Positions 17,428 through 26,403 are shown, counted from the stretch's first letter. The stretch: 64,000 nucleotides of DNA from JAZKID01 sp963714065 (GCA_963714065.1 OY970226.1:1364001-1428000); one strand, 5' to 3'. Numbers and translations: made by a program. The notes: a model not told the origin generated them from the sequence alone.

Positions 17428-18168
17428 CTACGGCATCGCGGCGGCGCCATAGATGACGCCTGGCCCCTGCTGCGTGACGCTTTGCAGCAGCACGGCGCCG
17501 CTCTGGCTGGCGGCGGGTTGCCAGAACAGTCTCAGGTCGAGCTTTGTTCCGTCCCAATAGCCGACCTCGTGAATGGATTCGACGACGTTCGAATAGGTCG
17601 TGGTCTTGCCCGCGTTCTCGCCGCCCTTGATGGGCACGCTGCGCTCTTTCGCATAAGAGACGAGATAGACGCGCGCGCGCGGCGGCTCGTTACGCCCCGG
17701 CCAGCCGGCAATCGTCACATCGACCGTGCCGTTTGCGGGCGAAACGGAAATCGGCACGCGCATGGCGCTGCCTTCTTTCGAGAGTTCGCATTTTTTCTCG
17801 ATATCGTCCTTGTCGCTGCCGACGGCATGGAAGAAACCATTGACGACGACTTGCGGCGTATAAAGCTTGGCGTCGCCGCGGATGGCGGCATAGCTTCGCT
17901 GGCGTTGCGTATTCTCGGGCCGCGCCAGCGTGTCGCGCCAGCCCAGATAATCCCAGATGGTGACGGGATAGGTGAGCGCGATGACGTTCTTGTCGTCATG
18001 CGCGTAAGTTGTCAGCAGCTTGTCGGCGGGCGGGCAGGAGGAGCAGCCCTGGCTCGTGAACAGCTCATAAACGGCGCGCGGCTGCTCGGCCTGGGCGGCA
18101 GATGAGCAGGAGGCGAAAACCATTATTCCTGCTGTAAAAACAATGCCCTTCATCATGGCGCTATCCAA
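17428..18168 (-). CDS. DUF1223 family secreted thioredoxin-fold protein
   Basis: A 246-residue exported protein. The N-terminus is a signal peptide (about 27 residues ending AAQAEQ). The DUF1223 signature follows directly: YELFTSQGCSSCPPADKLL, with C42 and C45 in a CxxC-like SSCPP motif, then the NVIALTYPVTIWDYLGWRDTLA block and YTPQVVVNGFFHAVG. The fold is related to thioredoxins and glutaredoxins, but the activity is not established. Three ATG codons (18168, 18156, 18153) could start it; MMKGIVFTAG at the second gives the most ordinary signal peptide. Confidence 0.85.
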   Translation of the reverse strand: MDSAMMKGIVFTAGIMVFASCSSAAQAEQPRAVYELFTSQGCSSCPPADKLLTTYAHDDKNVIALTYPVTIWDYLGWRDTLARPENTQRQRSYAAIRGDAKLYTPQVVVNGFFHAVGSDKDDIEKKCELSKEGSAMRVPISVSPANGTVDVTIAGWPGRNEPPRARVYLVSYAKERSVPIKGGENAGKTTTYSNVVESIHEVGYWDGTKLDLRLFWQPAASQSGAVLLQSVTQQGPGVIYGAAAMP

Positions 18169-18348
18169 ATCACATTTTATGCAAAAAGCCAGTCAATCCC
18201 GCGTGATCGAGCCGGTTTTGCAAACAATCCACGATGACTATAACACGGTTTTGACAGTTACGCGATTTTATTAATTGACATCAACTTGAGCCGCTGCTTT
18301 GATGTCTTCCATATTTACTGTAAATGCATAAAAGTTGGAGTAAATTTT

Positions 18349-18882
18349 ATGGAATTACTTGCGCCAATATCAAAACGTAACAGCTTTCAATCCGGCTTTT
18401 CCCCTCAATCGGCTTCGGGCAAACTCGCAACCATTAAAATGGGTCAACAGGTCATCAAGATCGAAGACAAGAGCAGGCTAAGAGATAGTTTGCTAGATGT
18501 TTTGGAGACAATTGCCACTTCCGATTATCAGCTTTACGTGCAGAACAAGCCTACTCTATCCGAAACCGCTATCAACGAAAAAATTACCGCGGCAATTGCC
18601 GCCTTCAATGCAAAAAGCCACTGTTTCGATGATCTTGCGCAGCAGAAGGCGCTGGTTTCCTATTTTCGGGATGCCGCGCGCGAGGCCGGACAAAGGGCTG
18701 CTTCTGCGACTTCTTGCAAATATTGCGACACTTTGGAAACCGTAATTATGGTGCGCGATCAGAATGAGCAGGCTGTCGAAAACCGGAAAAACCTCATGGC
18801 CGCCGAACAGACAAGAGACGCGCGCATTATCTTTAACAAGCTCGACCTGGAAGCACTGAAGCAATTGCCCGAGAAACAATAA
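18349..18882 (+). CDS. Hypothetical orphan protein, 177 residues
   Basis: No family recognised. The ATG at 18349 follows ttggag nine bases upstream; an open frame extends earlier to 18286 without a ribosome-binding site. The protein is soluble and helical with a paired cysteine motif, SCKYCDTLETVI, in the C-terminal half, and ends in charged helices (NKLDLEALKQLPEKQ). The sequence is more AT-rich than the surrounding core genes. Together with the next gene it forms a same-strand pair 100 bases apart. Confidence 0.55.
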   Translation: MELLAPISKRNSFQSGFSPQSASGKLATIKMGQQVIKIEDKSRLRDSLLDVLETIATSDYQLYVQNKPTLSETAINEKITAAIAAFNAKSHCFDDLAQQKALVSYFRDAAREAGQRAASATSCKYCDTLETVIMVRDQNEQAVENRKNLMAAEQTRDARIIFNKLDLEALKQLPEKQ

Positions 18883-18982
18883 CCGGACACTACGGAACGC
18901 CATAATGATTTGCCAATGCAAAAAATTATGATAGTTGTAAGTATTGTAAACTATCTAAAAGAATTTTTTAGGAGAAATATTT

Positions 18983-19468
18983 ATGGCAAATAGAATAGCT
19001 CTTGCGGAAAAGCTCCCAGGATATGCGCGAAATTCACAAGCGGATGTCTTTTATGATGCTTTTCAAAAAGAAAAGGACGCAACTCCGCCAGGCCTTACCT
19101 TCGATCAAATTTCGAATGCTGAAAAACTGGATAAAGCAGGGCATCTTGTTGTTGGGCTCGCCCTCTATTATGCCAGCCTCTCGGCATTACAGAAGCTTCC
19201 GGAAACAAATGAAAAAAAAGAAAATATAGGAATCGTCGAATTTAGCATTACACAGACGACAGATAATCTGGGATCATTAATTTCAGAACTTACCGGCTTC
19301 GGTTCTTTGGATTCCAATGAAAAACGGCAAGCTACGCGGGCTCATTTCGTAGCTGTCGCAAAAAAGGCAGCCAAATTTTATTGGGAAGGTGACGACACGG
19401 CTGATACAAGTCTGGTTGCGAAAGACGCCAGGCTCGTATTGCAATTTATGCCTACAAGGAACAAGTAA
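18983..19468 (+). CDS. Hypothetical orphan protein, 161 residues
   Basis: No family recognised. An excellent ribosome-binding site (aggaga, 18971-18976) precedes the ATG, which supports real translation. The protein is helical, with one moderately hydrophobic stretch (KAGHLVVGLALYYASLSAL, about residues 51-69) that could be amphipathic rather than membrane-spanning. The DNA is AT-rich compared with acnA. The stop lies four bases from the convergent acnA stop. Codon and base use suggest an accessory origin. Confidence 0.6.
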   Translation: MANRIALAEKLPGYARNSQADVFYDAFQKEKDATPPGLTFDQISNAEKLDKAGHLVVGLALYYASLSALQKLPETNEKKENIGIVEFSITQTTDNLGSLISELTGFGSLDSNEKRQATRAHFVAVAKKAAKFYWEGDDTADTSLVAKDARLVLQFMPTRNK

Positions 19469-19472
19469 TTCT

Positions 19473-22217
19473 TCAAGCCGCCAGATTGCGCAGCACATAT
19501 TGCAGGATGCCGCCGTTCCTGAAATAATCCAGCTCATCCAGCGTATCGATGCGGCAGATCAGCGAGATCATCTGCTTGCGCCCGTCCGCATAAGTAATTT
19601 CGGCATCCGTTTTCTGACGCGGGAAGAGCGCGGAAAGCCCCTTGATGGTCACCTGCTCGTCGCCTCTCAAACCTAAAGCCGCCCAACTCAGGCCGCCGTC
19701 GAAGACGAAGGGCACCACACCCATGCCGATCAGATTGGAGCGGTGGATGCGCTCGAAACTTTGTGCGACTACGGCGCGCACGCCCAAAAGCTTCGGTCCT
19801 TTTGCCGCCCAGTCGCGCGAGGAGCCGTTGCCATATTCCGCGCCAGCAAAGACGACAAGCGGCACTTTTTCTTCCTTATAGCGCATCGCCGCATCATAGA
19901 TGAACATGCGTTCGTTCGAGGGGTGATGCACGGTAAGGCCGCCTTCGATAACGCCGCCGTTTTCGTCGCGCACCATATGGTTCTTGATGCGGATATTGGC
20001 AAAGGTGCCGCGCATCATCACTTCGTGGTTGCCTCTACGCGTGCCGTACTGGTTGAAATCTTCCGCTTTCACATTGTGCGAGAGCAGATATTGCCCGGCA
20101 GGCGAAGCTGCGCGAATGGAACCTGCGGGCGAGATGTGGTCGGTCGTGATCTTGTCGCCGAGCAAGGCAAGCACGCGCGCGCCGACGATATCCTGCACGG
20201 CTTCCGGTTTACTGGCCATGCCCTCGAAATAGGGCGGGTTCTGCACATAGGTCGAATCCCTGTCCCAGGCATAGGTTTTGCCGCCGCTCACATTGATGGC
20301 CTGCCAGCGGTCGTCGCCCTTGAACACGTCGGCATATTTGGAAACGAACATATCGCGCGTGATGTTTTTATCGACGAAATCCCGAATGTCGTCATTGCTC
20401 GGCCAGATGTCTTTCAGATAGACGGGCGCGCCGTCCTTGGCGGTTCCCAAAGGTTCGCGCGTGAGATCGAGGCGCACGGTGCCCGCGAGCGCATAGGCAA
20501 CGACCAGCGGCGGGCTCGCCAGATAGTTCGCCTGCACGTCCGGGGAAACGCGGCCTTCGAAATTGCGGTTGCCCGACAGGACAGAAGCCGCAACGATGCC
20601 GTTATCGTTGATCGCTGCCGATATTTCCGGCGCCAGCGGGCCCGAATTGCCGATACAAGTGGTGCAGCCGAAGCCGACAAGGTTGAAGCCGAGCGCGTCG
20701 AGATCTTTCTGCAGCCCCGCGCGTTGCAGATATTCGCTCACCACCTGGCTGCCGGGGGCTAATGATGTTTTTACCCAGGGTTTTGTGGAAAGGCCTTTTG
20801 CGCGTGCGTTGCGGGCAAGCAATCCTGCCGCCATCAGCACGCTGGGGTTCGAGGTATTGGTGCAGGAGGTGATCGCGGCGATCACCACATCGCCGTGGCC
20901 GAGATCGAAATTGTGGCCGGCAACGGCGGCGCGTTTTTTCATCTGCGACGGTTTTTTCAGGTAATCGCTTTCCAGCGCTGCCTTAAAATTGCGCTTCACC
21001 TGCCACAGATCCTGCCGTCCTTCGGGGCGTTTGGGCCCGGCGAGCGAGGGTTGCACCTTGCGCAGGTTCAGCTCCAGCGTATCGGTGAACAAAGCTTCGG
21101 GCGCGGAGGGCTTGCGGAAGAGACCCTGCTGCTTTGCGTATTTTTCGACAAGCGCCACATGTTCCTCGGGGCGACCGGTGAAAAGGAGATAGCGTAGCGT
21201 TTCCGCATCGGTCGGGAAAAAGCCGCAGGTTGCGCCATATTCCGGCGCCATATTGGCGATGGTGGCGCGGTCTGCCAGCGAGAGATTGCCAAGGCCCTTG
21301 CCGTAGAATTCGACGAATTTGCCGACCACGCCCTTCTGCCGCAGCATTTGCGTAATGGTAAGCACAAGGTCGGTTGCCGTAATGCCCGGGCGCATTTTGC
21401 CGGTCAGCTTGAAGCCGATCACTTCCGGGATCAGCATGGAATAAGGCTGGCCGAGCATGGCGGCTTCCGCCTCGATGCCGCCCACCCCCCAGCCGAGCAC
21501 GGACAGGCCGTTGATCATGGTGGTGTGGCTGTCAGTACCGACGAGCGTGTCGGGATAGATCAGCGTTGCCTCGCGCGTGCGGCCGCTGTCCGATTTGTAT
21601 TTGACGTCCTTCACCCAGGCGGTGCGCCCGAGATATTCGAGGTTGACCTGATGGCAGATGCCGGTGCCGGGCGGCACCACGCGGAAATTGTCGAAAGCGG
21701 CCTGTCCCCATTTGAGGAAGTTGTAGCGTTCAAAGTTTTGTTCATATTCGCGCTCGACATTGCGCGAAAAAGCCTGCGGGTTGCCGAAATAATCGACCAC
21801 CACGGAATGATCTATAATGAGATCGACCGGAACGAGCGGGTTGACCTTGGCCGGGTCCGCATTCAGCTTGCCCATGCCGTCGCGCATTGCAGCTAGATCG
21901 ACCACGGCGGGAACGCCGGTGAAATCCTGCATCAGGACGCGGGCCGGGCGAAACCCGATCTCCTTTTCCGTCTTGCCGCGATGGTTCACCCAGTCGGCCA
22001 GCGCCAGAATATGGTCTTTGGTGACGGAGCGGCCGTCTTCGTGCCGCAGCAGGTTTTCGAGCAACACCTTCATGGAAAAAGGTAGTTTAGAGATGCCGGT
22101 CAAACCGTTTTTCTCGGCTTCGGGCAGGCTATAATAGGTATAAGTCTTGCCGTTGAAGCGGAGCGTTTTCTTACAGTTGAAACTATCGAGCGCCGGAGTA
22201 TCAAAAAGCTTGCTCAT
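19473..22217 (-). CDS. acnA: Aconitate hydratase A
   Basis: Cytosolic [4Fe-4S] enzyme of the citric acid cycle that interconverts citrate and isocitrate. The 914-residue length is normal for AcnA/IRP1. The three cluster-ligating cysteines are in ITSCTNTSNPSV and GCTTCIGNSGPL. Other signatures are the N-terminal LPFSMKVLLENLLRHEDG, VLMQDFTGVPAVVDLAAMRD, GTDSHTTMINGLSVLGWGVGGIEAEA and the swivelling C-terminal domain with GAEYGNGSSRDWAAKG. An open frame runs 21 codons further upstream; MSKLFDTPALDSF at 22217 is the family's usual start. It is divergent from ccmA. Confidence 0.96.
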   Translation of the reverse strand: MSKLFDTPALDSFNCKKTLRFNGKTYTYYSLPEAEKNGLTGISKLPFSMKVLLENLLRHEDGRSVTKDHILALADWVNHRGKTEKEIGFRPARVLMQDFTGVPAVVDLAAMRDGMGKLNADPAKVNPLVPVDLIIDHSVVVDYFGNPQAFSRNVEREYEQNFERYNFLKWGQAAFDNFRVVPPGTGICHQVNLEYLGRTAWVKDVKYKSDSGRTREATLIYPDTLVGTDSHTTMINGLSVLGWGVGGIEAEAAMLGQPYSMLIPEVIGFKLTGKMRPGITATDLVLTITQMLRQKGVVGKFVEFYGKGLGNLSLADRATIANMAPEYGATCGFFPTDAETLRYLLFTGRPEEHVALVEKYAKQQGLFRKPSAPEALFTDTLELNLRKVQPSLAGPKRPEGRQDLWQVKRNFKAALESDYLKKPSQMKKRAAVAGHNFDLGHGDVVIAAITSCTNTSNPSVLMAAGLLARNARAKGLSTKPWVKTSLAPGSQVVSEYLQRAGLQKDLDALGFNLVGFGCTTCIGNSGPLAPEISAAINDNGIVAASVLSGNRNFEGRVSPDVQANYLASPPLVVAYALAGTVRLDLTREPLGTAKDGAPVYLKDIWPSNDDIRDFVDKNITRDMFVSKYADVFKGDDRWQAINVSGGKTYAWDRDSTYVQNPPYFEGMASKPEAVQDIVGARVLALLGDKITTDHISPAGSIRAASPAGQYLLSHNVKAEDFNQYGTRRGNHEVMMRGTFANIRIKNHMVRDENGGVIEGGLTVHHPSNERMFIYDAAMRYKEEKVPLVVFAGAEYGNGSSRDWAAKGPKLLGVRAVVAQSFERIHRSNLIGMGVVPFVFDGGLSWAALGLRGDEQVTIKGLSALFPRQKTDAEITYADGRKQMISLICRIDTLDELDYFRNGGILQYVLRNLAA

Positions 22218-22301
22218 GGGGTAATGGTCTATCTGATTTTTACTTCCTTCAAAAGAGGATTTACGAAAAAAGTGCGCCAAGATTGTGATGAAGATTGCGA
22301 T

Positions 22302-22874
22302 ATGGAAAACAGTTCGCTAAAATTTTCCGGTCTCTCCTGCATTCGTGGCGAGCGCCTGGTGTTTTCCGATCTCGCAATCGAGCTGAAAGCCGGGCAGGCG
22401 CTATCTTTAAGCGGCTCGAACGGTTCGGGAAAAACGAGCCTGCTGAGACTTCTGGCAGGGCTTCTGCCTGCGGATGCGGTTTTATGCCGGGATTTTCATT
22501 TCATCGGCACGCAGGATGGCGTGAAATCCAGCCTGACGGTCGAGGAAAACCTGCAATTCTGGTGCGATATGCTAGGCGGGCGCGGGATCGAGGCGGCGCT
22601 TGCGTTCTGGGATTTGCAGAATTTACGCGACATGCCCGCGCTCTATCTGTCCGCGGGGCAGCGCCGTCGCCTGGCGCTTTCGCGCCTTTTGCTGGCACCT
22701 AAAAAAATCTGGCTGCTGGACGAGCCGCAGGTAGCGCTTGACGAGCAAAACCGGGCGCGGCTCTTAAAACTTCTTGAAGATCATTTAAGCGGCGGCGGCA
22801 TGGCCGTTATCGCCGCGCATGAAGATCTGAACCTTAAAAATGCGAAATCCTTGCGTATGGGGAAGGCGGCATGA
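22302..22874 (+). CDS. ccmA: Heme exporter ATPase CcmA
   Basis: ATP-binding subunit (190 residues) of the CcmABCD complex, which loads heme onto CcmE and releases it for cytochrome c maturation at the inner membrane. The Walker A motif is SGSNGSGKTSLLRLLAGL, the ABC signature is LSAGQRRRLALSRLL and Walker B is KIWLLDEPQVALDE. The short length is normal for CcmA. The frame is open from 22224, but the ATG at 22302 gives the family start. ccmB overlaps by four bases. Confidence 0.93.
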   Translation: MENSSLKFSGLSCIRGERLVFSDLAIELKAGQALSLSGSNGSGKTSLLRLLAGLLPADAVLCRDFHFIGTQDGVKSSLTVEENLQFWCDMLGGRGIEAALAFWDLQNLRDMPALYLSAGQRRRLALSRLLLAPKKIWLLDEPQVALDEQNRARLLKLLEDHLSGGGMAVIAAHEDLNLKNAKSLRMGKAA

Positions 22875-23515
22875 AGGTTTTTTTCATCCTCGTCGCGCGC
22901 GATCTGAAACTGGCCATGCGGCAGGGCGGCGGCACGCTGACAGGCGTGATCTTCCTGCTCGGCCTGACCCTGCTGTTGCCCTTGAGCCTCGGCCCCGATC
23001 CGCAATTCCTTGCGCGCGTGGCGCCCGCCATGGTCTGGATCGGTGCGCTTTTGACAAGCCTGCTTTCGCTCGATCGCCTGTTTCAGGCGGATGACGAGGA
23101 CGGCACGCTCGACCTGCTCTTGCTGTCTGGCTCCGCCATCGAGGCGCTGTCCTTTGCAAAAACCGTTGCGCACTGGCTGTCGCATACGCTGCCGCTCGTG
23201 ATCTTGAGCCCCCTGTTCGGCCTGATGCTGGGGCTTGAGACGAATGCGCTTTGCGGGCTTGGCGGCAGCCTTCTGATCGGCACGCCTGCGCTGACATCTC
23301 TCGGCGCGCTGGGTGCTGCGCTGACATTGAACCTGCGGCGCGGCGGCCTGCTGCTGCCGGTGCTGGTGCTGCCGCTCACTCTCCCTTTGTTGCTTTTCGG
23401 CGTTTTGAGCGCGCAATCTGCCGGCACATTTCCGGTTTTGGCGGGCTTAAGCCTGCTTGCCGTTGCCTTCTCCCCTTTTGCCATAGCGGGCGCATTGAAG
23501 GCATCGCGCTCATGA
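22871..23515 (+). CDS. ccmB: Heme exporter permease CcmB
   Basis: Inner-membrane subunit of the CcmABCD complex, 214 residues, with six hydrophobic segments. It begins MKVFFILVARDLKLAMRQGGG and contains LLTSLLSLDRLFQADDEDGTLDLLLL and WLSHTLPLVILSPLFGLMLG, both typical of CcmB. The ATG overlaps the ccmA stop. It is separated from ccmC by about 130 bases that hold two palindromic elements, an unusual interruption of this operon. Confidence 0.93.
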   Translation: MKVFFILVARDLKLAMRQGGGTLTGVIFLLGLTLLLPLSLGPDPQFLARVAPAMVWIGALLTSLLSLDRLFQADDEDGTLDLLLLSGSAIEALSFAKTVAHWLSHTLPLVILSPLFGLMLGLETNALCGLGGSLLIGTPALTSLGALGAALTLNLRRGGLLLPVLVLPLTLPLLLFGVLSAQSAGTFPVLAGLSLLAVAFSPFAIAGALKASRS

Positions 23516-23539
23516 TTTATTCATTTCGAAAGAATACAA

Positions 23540-23603
23540 AATGTCATCCTGAGCGAAGCGAAGGATCTCTCGAGATTCTTCGGCTTCGCCTCAGAATGAC
23601 ATT
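23540..23603. repeat. Double palindromic element between ccmB and ccmC
   Basis: Outer inverted repeat AATGTCAT/ATGACATT (23540-23547 with 23596-23603). Inside are two hairpins in opposite orientation with the same plan: ATCC-TGA-GC-gaa-GC-GAA-GGAT (23546-23566) and, read on the minus strand, ATTC-TGA-GGC-gaa-GCC-GAA-GAAT (23575-23597). Elements starting with GTCATCCTGAGCGAAGCGAA are widespread in bacteria. Confidence 0.8.
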
Positions 23604-23611
23604 ATATCTAG

Positions 23612-23631
23612 ATCCCCGCTTTCGCGGGGAT
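23612..23631. repeat. Palindrome ATCCCCGC-N4-GCGGGGAT, copy 1
   Basis: Perfect eight-base stem with loop tttc, followed by gac so that the element ends in ATGAC. The same stem occurs at 33320 and 33969 with different four-base loops. Confidence 0.8.
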
Positions 23632-23645
23632 GACGGATTATAATT

Positions 23646-24383
23646 ATGAATACCGGGAAGCTTTACACCTTCGCCAATCCGCAGCGCTTCATGAGCGTCA
23701 GCGGCAAAGTTCTGCCCTGGCTTTCCGTATTTGCCGTGCTGGTGCTGGCTTATGGACTATATCTTTCCCTCTGTGTTGCACCGGAAGATTACCAGCAGGG
23801 TGCGAGCGTGCGCATCATGTTCGTGCATGTGCCTTCCGCGTGGATCGCTCTCGGCTGTTACACATTCATGACGGTTGCGAGTTTAGGCACGCTGATCTTC
23901 CGTCATCCGCTTGCCGATGTGGCGGCAAGGGCGGCAGCCCCCATCGGCGCAACTTTTACTTTCATCTGTCTGGCTTCAGGATCGTTATGGGGCAAGCCGA
24001 TGTGGGGCACCTGGTGGGTGTGGGATGCGCGGCTCACCTCCGTCTTCGTGCTCTTTATTATGTATCTGGGCCTGATCGCGCTGTGGCTGTCGCTGGAAGA
24101 TTTTTCGCGTGCCGCGCGCGCCTGCGCCATTCTCACCATTGCGGGCTTTATCAATATTCCGATCGTCAAATTCTCGGTAGAGTGGTGGAACACCCTGCAT
24201 CAGGGTGCTTCCATCTTCAGAATGGGCGGACCCAGCATCGATCCTTCCATGTTAGGGCCGCTATGGGTGATGATCGCGGCCTTCACTTTATTATTCGCAG
24301 CACTTTTGCTGTTGCGCATGCGCACCGAAATCCTGCGCCGCCGGTTGCGTGCGCTTCAGATCAAGAAGGCTTACGATGGCTGA
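23646..24383 (+). CDS. ccmC: Heme exporter subunit CcmC
   Basis: Heme-handling membrane protein of 245 residues with six hydrophobic helices. The tryptophan-rich WWD domain that binds heme at the periplasmic face is visible as SLWGKPMWGTWWVWDARLTS. Histidines lie in the flanking loops (FVHVPSAW upstream and WWNTLHQGASI downstream), as needed for axial heme ligation. The last codons overlap ccmD by eight bases. Confidence 0.94.
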   Translation: MNTGKLYTFANPQRFMSVSGKVLPWLSVFAVLVLAYGLYLSLCVAPEDYQQGASVRIMFVHVPSAWIALGCYTFMTVASLGTLIFRHPLADVAARAAAPIGATFTFICLASGSLWGKPMWGTWWVWDARLTSVFVLFIMYLGLIALWLSLEDFSRAARACAILTIAGFINIPIVKFSVEWWNTLHQGASIFRMGGPSIDPSMLGPLWVMIAAFTLLFAALLLLRMRTEILRRRLRALQIKKAYDG

Positions 24384-24504
24384 TTACGGTTTCTATATTT
24401 ATGGCGCCTATGGCGTGGCGGGTTTTAGCCTGTTCGGGCTTTTGTTCGTCTCAATCTACGACTTGCGGCAGGTCAAAAAACGGCTTGCCAGTTTCGACGA
24501 ATGA
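24376..24504 (+). CDS. ccmD: Heme exporter small protein CcmD
   Basis: A 42-residue membrane protein, MADYGFYIYGAYGVAGFSLF at its start, then one hydrophobic helix and a basic tail (YDLRQVKKRL). The aromatic YGFYIYGAYG opening, the single helix and the RQVKKRL tail are characteristic of CcmD, which stabilises CcmC-CcmE and the release of holo-CcmE. It overlaps the ccmC end by eight bases, and its stop overlaps the start of ccmG by four (ATGA). Confidence 0.9.
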   Translation: MADYGFYIYGAYGVAGFSLFGLLFVSIYDLRQVKKRLASFDE

Positions 24505-25088
24505 CGAAATTCAATAAAATGCGGCTATTTGCGCTCTTTTCGAGCCTGCCGCTGATTTTCTTTCTCGTGCTGGCCGTGCTGCTTGGCGAGCGCATTTTCA
24601 TGGGCGATCCGAAGGTGCTGCCCTCGGCGCTGATCGGCAAGCAGGTGCCTGAATTTAATCTTCCCTCACTGGAGGGCATGAAATCTCCACCTTTGGGTGC
24701 GGCCGATTTGCGCAATGGCAGAATAAGCATTGTCAATGTCTGGGCATCGTGGTGCATCCCCTGCCGTGCGGAGCACGCGGTTCTAAATGACATCTCGGCG
24801 AAAACGCTTTTGGAAAAAAGAATGGGCCAGCCGCAGCTGGTTGGCATCAACTATAAGGATCAGCCTGCGGCCGCGCGCGATTTTCTGCAAAAACTCGGCA
24901 ATCCTTACGCGCGTATCGGCGTCGATGCCGACGGCCGCGCCGGCATCGATTTCGGTGTTTACGGCGTGCCGGAAACATTTGTAGTCGATGGCACAGGGCG
25001 CATTGTTTACAAACATGTCGGGCCGCTGACGGGCGAAACGCTCAAAAAAGAAATTCTTCCCGCTTTGGAAAAAGCGGCGCGGCCATAA
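24501..25088 (+). CDS. ccmG: CcmG/DsbE thiol:disulfide interchange protein
   Basis: Membrane-anchored periplasmic thioredoxin of 195 residues that reduces the CXXCH cysteines of apocytochrome c. One N-terminal helix (about residues 9-27) anchors it. The CcmG-specific opening of the domain, VLPSALIGKQVPEFNLPSLE, is followed by the active site VNVWASWCIPCRAEH and the cis-Pro loop GVPETFVVDGTGRIVYKHVGPL. It ends the ccm cluster here; ccmE, ccmF, ccmH and ccmI are not in the window. Confidence 0.94.
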   Translation: MTKFNKMRLFALFSSLPLIFFLVLAVLLGERIFMGDPKVLPSALIGKQVPEFNLPSLEGMKSPPLGAADLRNGRISIVNVWASWCIPCRAEHAVLNDISAKTLLEKRMGQPQLVGINYKDQPAAARDFLQKLGNPYARIGVDADGRAGIDFGVYGVPETFVVDGTGRIVYKHVGPLTGETLKKEILPALEKAARP

Positions 25089-25091
25089 CGG

Positions 25092-25626
25092 CTAGCCGAT
25101 TTTTATTCTCGTTTTCCGTCCCATAAACATTAAAAGTTTAAGCATCGCTTCTCTGGAAACCGCCACGCAGCCTTGCGTCGGCGAAAAATCCTCGCGCGCA
25201 AGATGCAGGAATATACCACTGCCGCGCCCGCGCACCACAGGCCTGTCATTATATCCAATTTCGATGGCAAGATCGTAGAGCGCATCCTTGCGCCATAACC
25301 CTTCTTTCAGAATCGGGCGGCATGGGGCGTGTCGTGACAAGGCGGTTATAGGCGCGATCCTTCACATCGTCGCACCACCAGTCGGTTTTTCCGATGCGGC
25401 GATTTGAAATAAGCGTGGGCGGCAGACGCAGGCGGTCGGCACGCCAATGCAATTTTCTTAAATGATAAGTGCCGATGGGGGTTAGGCCGTCCCCCTCCCG
25501 CTTTTTCAAACCTATGCCTTCACGCCCGAGCGCGCAGGGAAAGCTCATATATCCCACGAGCAGGCGCCCTTTCCGCCTGTCCCGGAAGGAGGGAATGACC
25601 CTTATCAGCCGACTGCAAGATTTCAT
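25092..25626 (-). pseudogene. L,D-transpeptidase (YkuD) family gene with an apparent one-base frameshift
   Basis: Two overlapping minus-strand frames together encode one YkuD-like protein. The 5' part starts MKSCSRLIRVIPSFRDRRKG (ATG at 25626) and runs through GDGLTPIGTYHLRKLHWR to DRAYNRLV...PDSER. The 3' part continues LWRKDALYDLAIEIGYNDRP and holds the catalytic motif HLAREDFSPTQGCVAVS with His and Cys. The switch falls near 25298-25304, in a run of short homopolymers (accc/ttcttt), and needs one base fewer to restore the frame. Either the gene is newly inactive or this is a sequence error. The intact family crosslinks peptidoglycan or attaches proteins to it. Confidence 0.8.
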
Positions 25627-25713
25627 GGACTTCACGCCTTTTTGTGTTACCATTTGGTATATAAGAGCGAAAAAAGTCATGACTGGGAAGTGGTTAGGTA
25701 CAGGAGGGGATGC

Positions 25714-26394
25714 ATGACACACCGGATTTTGGTCGTCGACGATGACAAAAACCTGCGGGACGCCCTTGATGAACAATTCCAGCTGCATGACGAGTTTGCC
25801 GTAACCTTGGCCGAGAACGCTTCCCAGGCCTTGCAAAAGATCCGCTCGCTTGAAACCGATATCGTCCTTCTCGATGTCGACCTGCCGGATATGGACGGGC
25901 GTGAAGCCTGCCGCCGCATGCGCAAGGAAGGGTTCAAGGGCCCTGTTATCATGCTGACCGGACAGACCTCCGATTCGGACCAGATCCTCGGGCTCGATTC
26001 GGGCGCCAACGATTATGTGACGAAGCCGTTTCGTTTTGCGGTGCTGCTCGCCCGCATCCGCGCGCAATTGCGCCAGATGGAGCACAGCGAGGACGCGACC
26101 TTTTCCATCGCGCATTATAATTTCCAGCCTGCCGCCAAGGTGCTGGTCGACGACAAGGGGAGCAAGATCCGCCTCACCGAAAAGGAAACGGCGATTCTGC
26201 GCTATCTCTACCGCGCCGGCGAAAAGCCGGTGGGGCGCGAGATCCTGCTCACCGAAGTGTGGGGCTATAATGCCGCCGTCACCACGCACACGCTCGAGAC
26301 ACATATCTACCGTCTGCGCCAGAAGATCGAAAAAGATCCGGCGCATGCGCAGATTGTCGTCACCGACGAGGGCGGCTACCGCCTCATCCCCTGA
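25714..26394 (+). CDS. OmpR/PhoB-type response regulator, orphan
   Basis: A 226-residue DNA-binding regulator. The receiver domain (residues 1-120) has the acidic pair D10-D11 after ILVV, the phosphoacceptor D54 in VLLDVDLPDMDG, the switch Thr in MLTGQTSD and Lys in VTKPF. The C-terminal winged helix runs from about residue 145: LTEKETAILRYLYR...LTEVWGYN...TLETHIYRLRQKI...VVTDEGGYRL. A perfect ribosome-binding site (aggagggg, 25702-25709) fixes the ATG at 25714, although the frame is open earlier. No histidine kinase is adjacent. A small cyclic-nucleotide-domain protein follows nine bases later, possibly in the same transcript. Confidence 0.9.
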   Translation: MTHRILVVDDDKNLRDALDEQFQLHDEFAVTLAENASQALQKIRSLETDIVLLDVDLPDMDGREACRRMRKEGFKGPVIMLTGQTSDSDQILGLDSGANDYVTKPFRFAVLLARIRAQLRQMEHSEDATFSIAHYNFQPAAKVLVDDKGSKIRLTEKETAILRYLYRAGEKPVGREILLTEVWGYNAAVTTHTLETHIYRLRQKIEKDPAHAQIVVTDEGGYRLIP

Positions 26395-26403
26395 AATAAT
26401 GCA

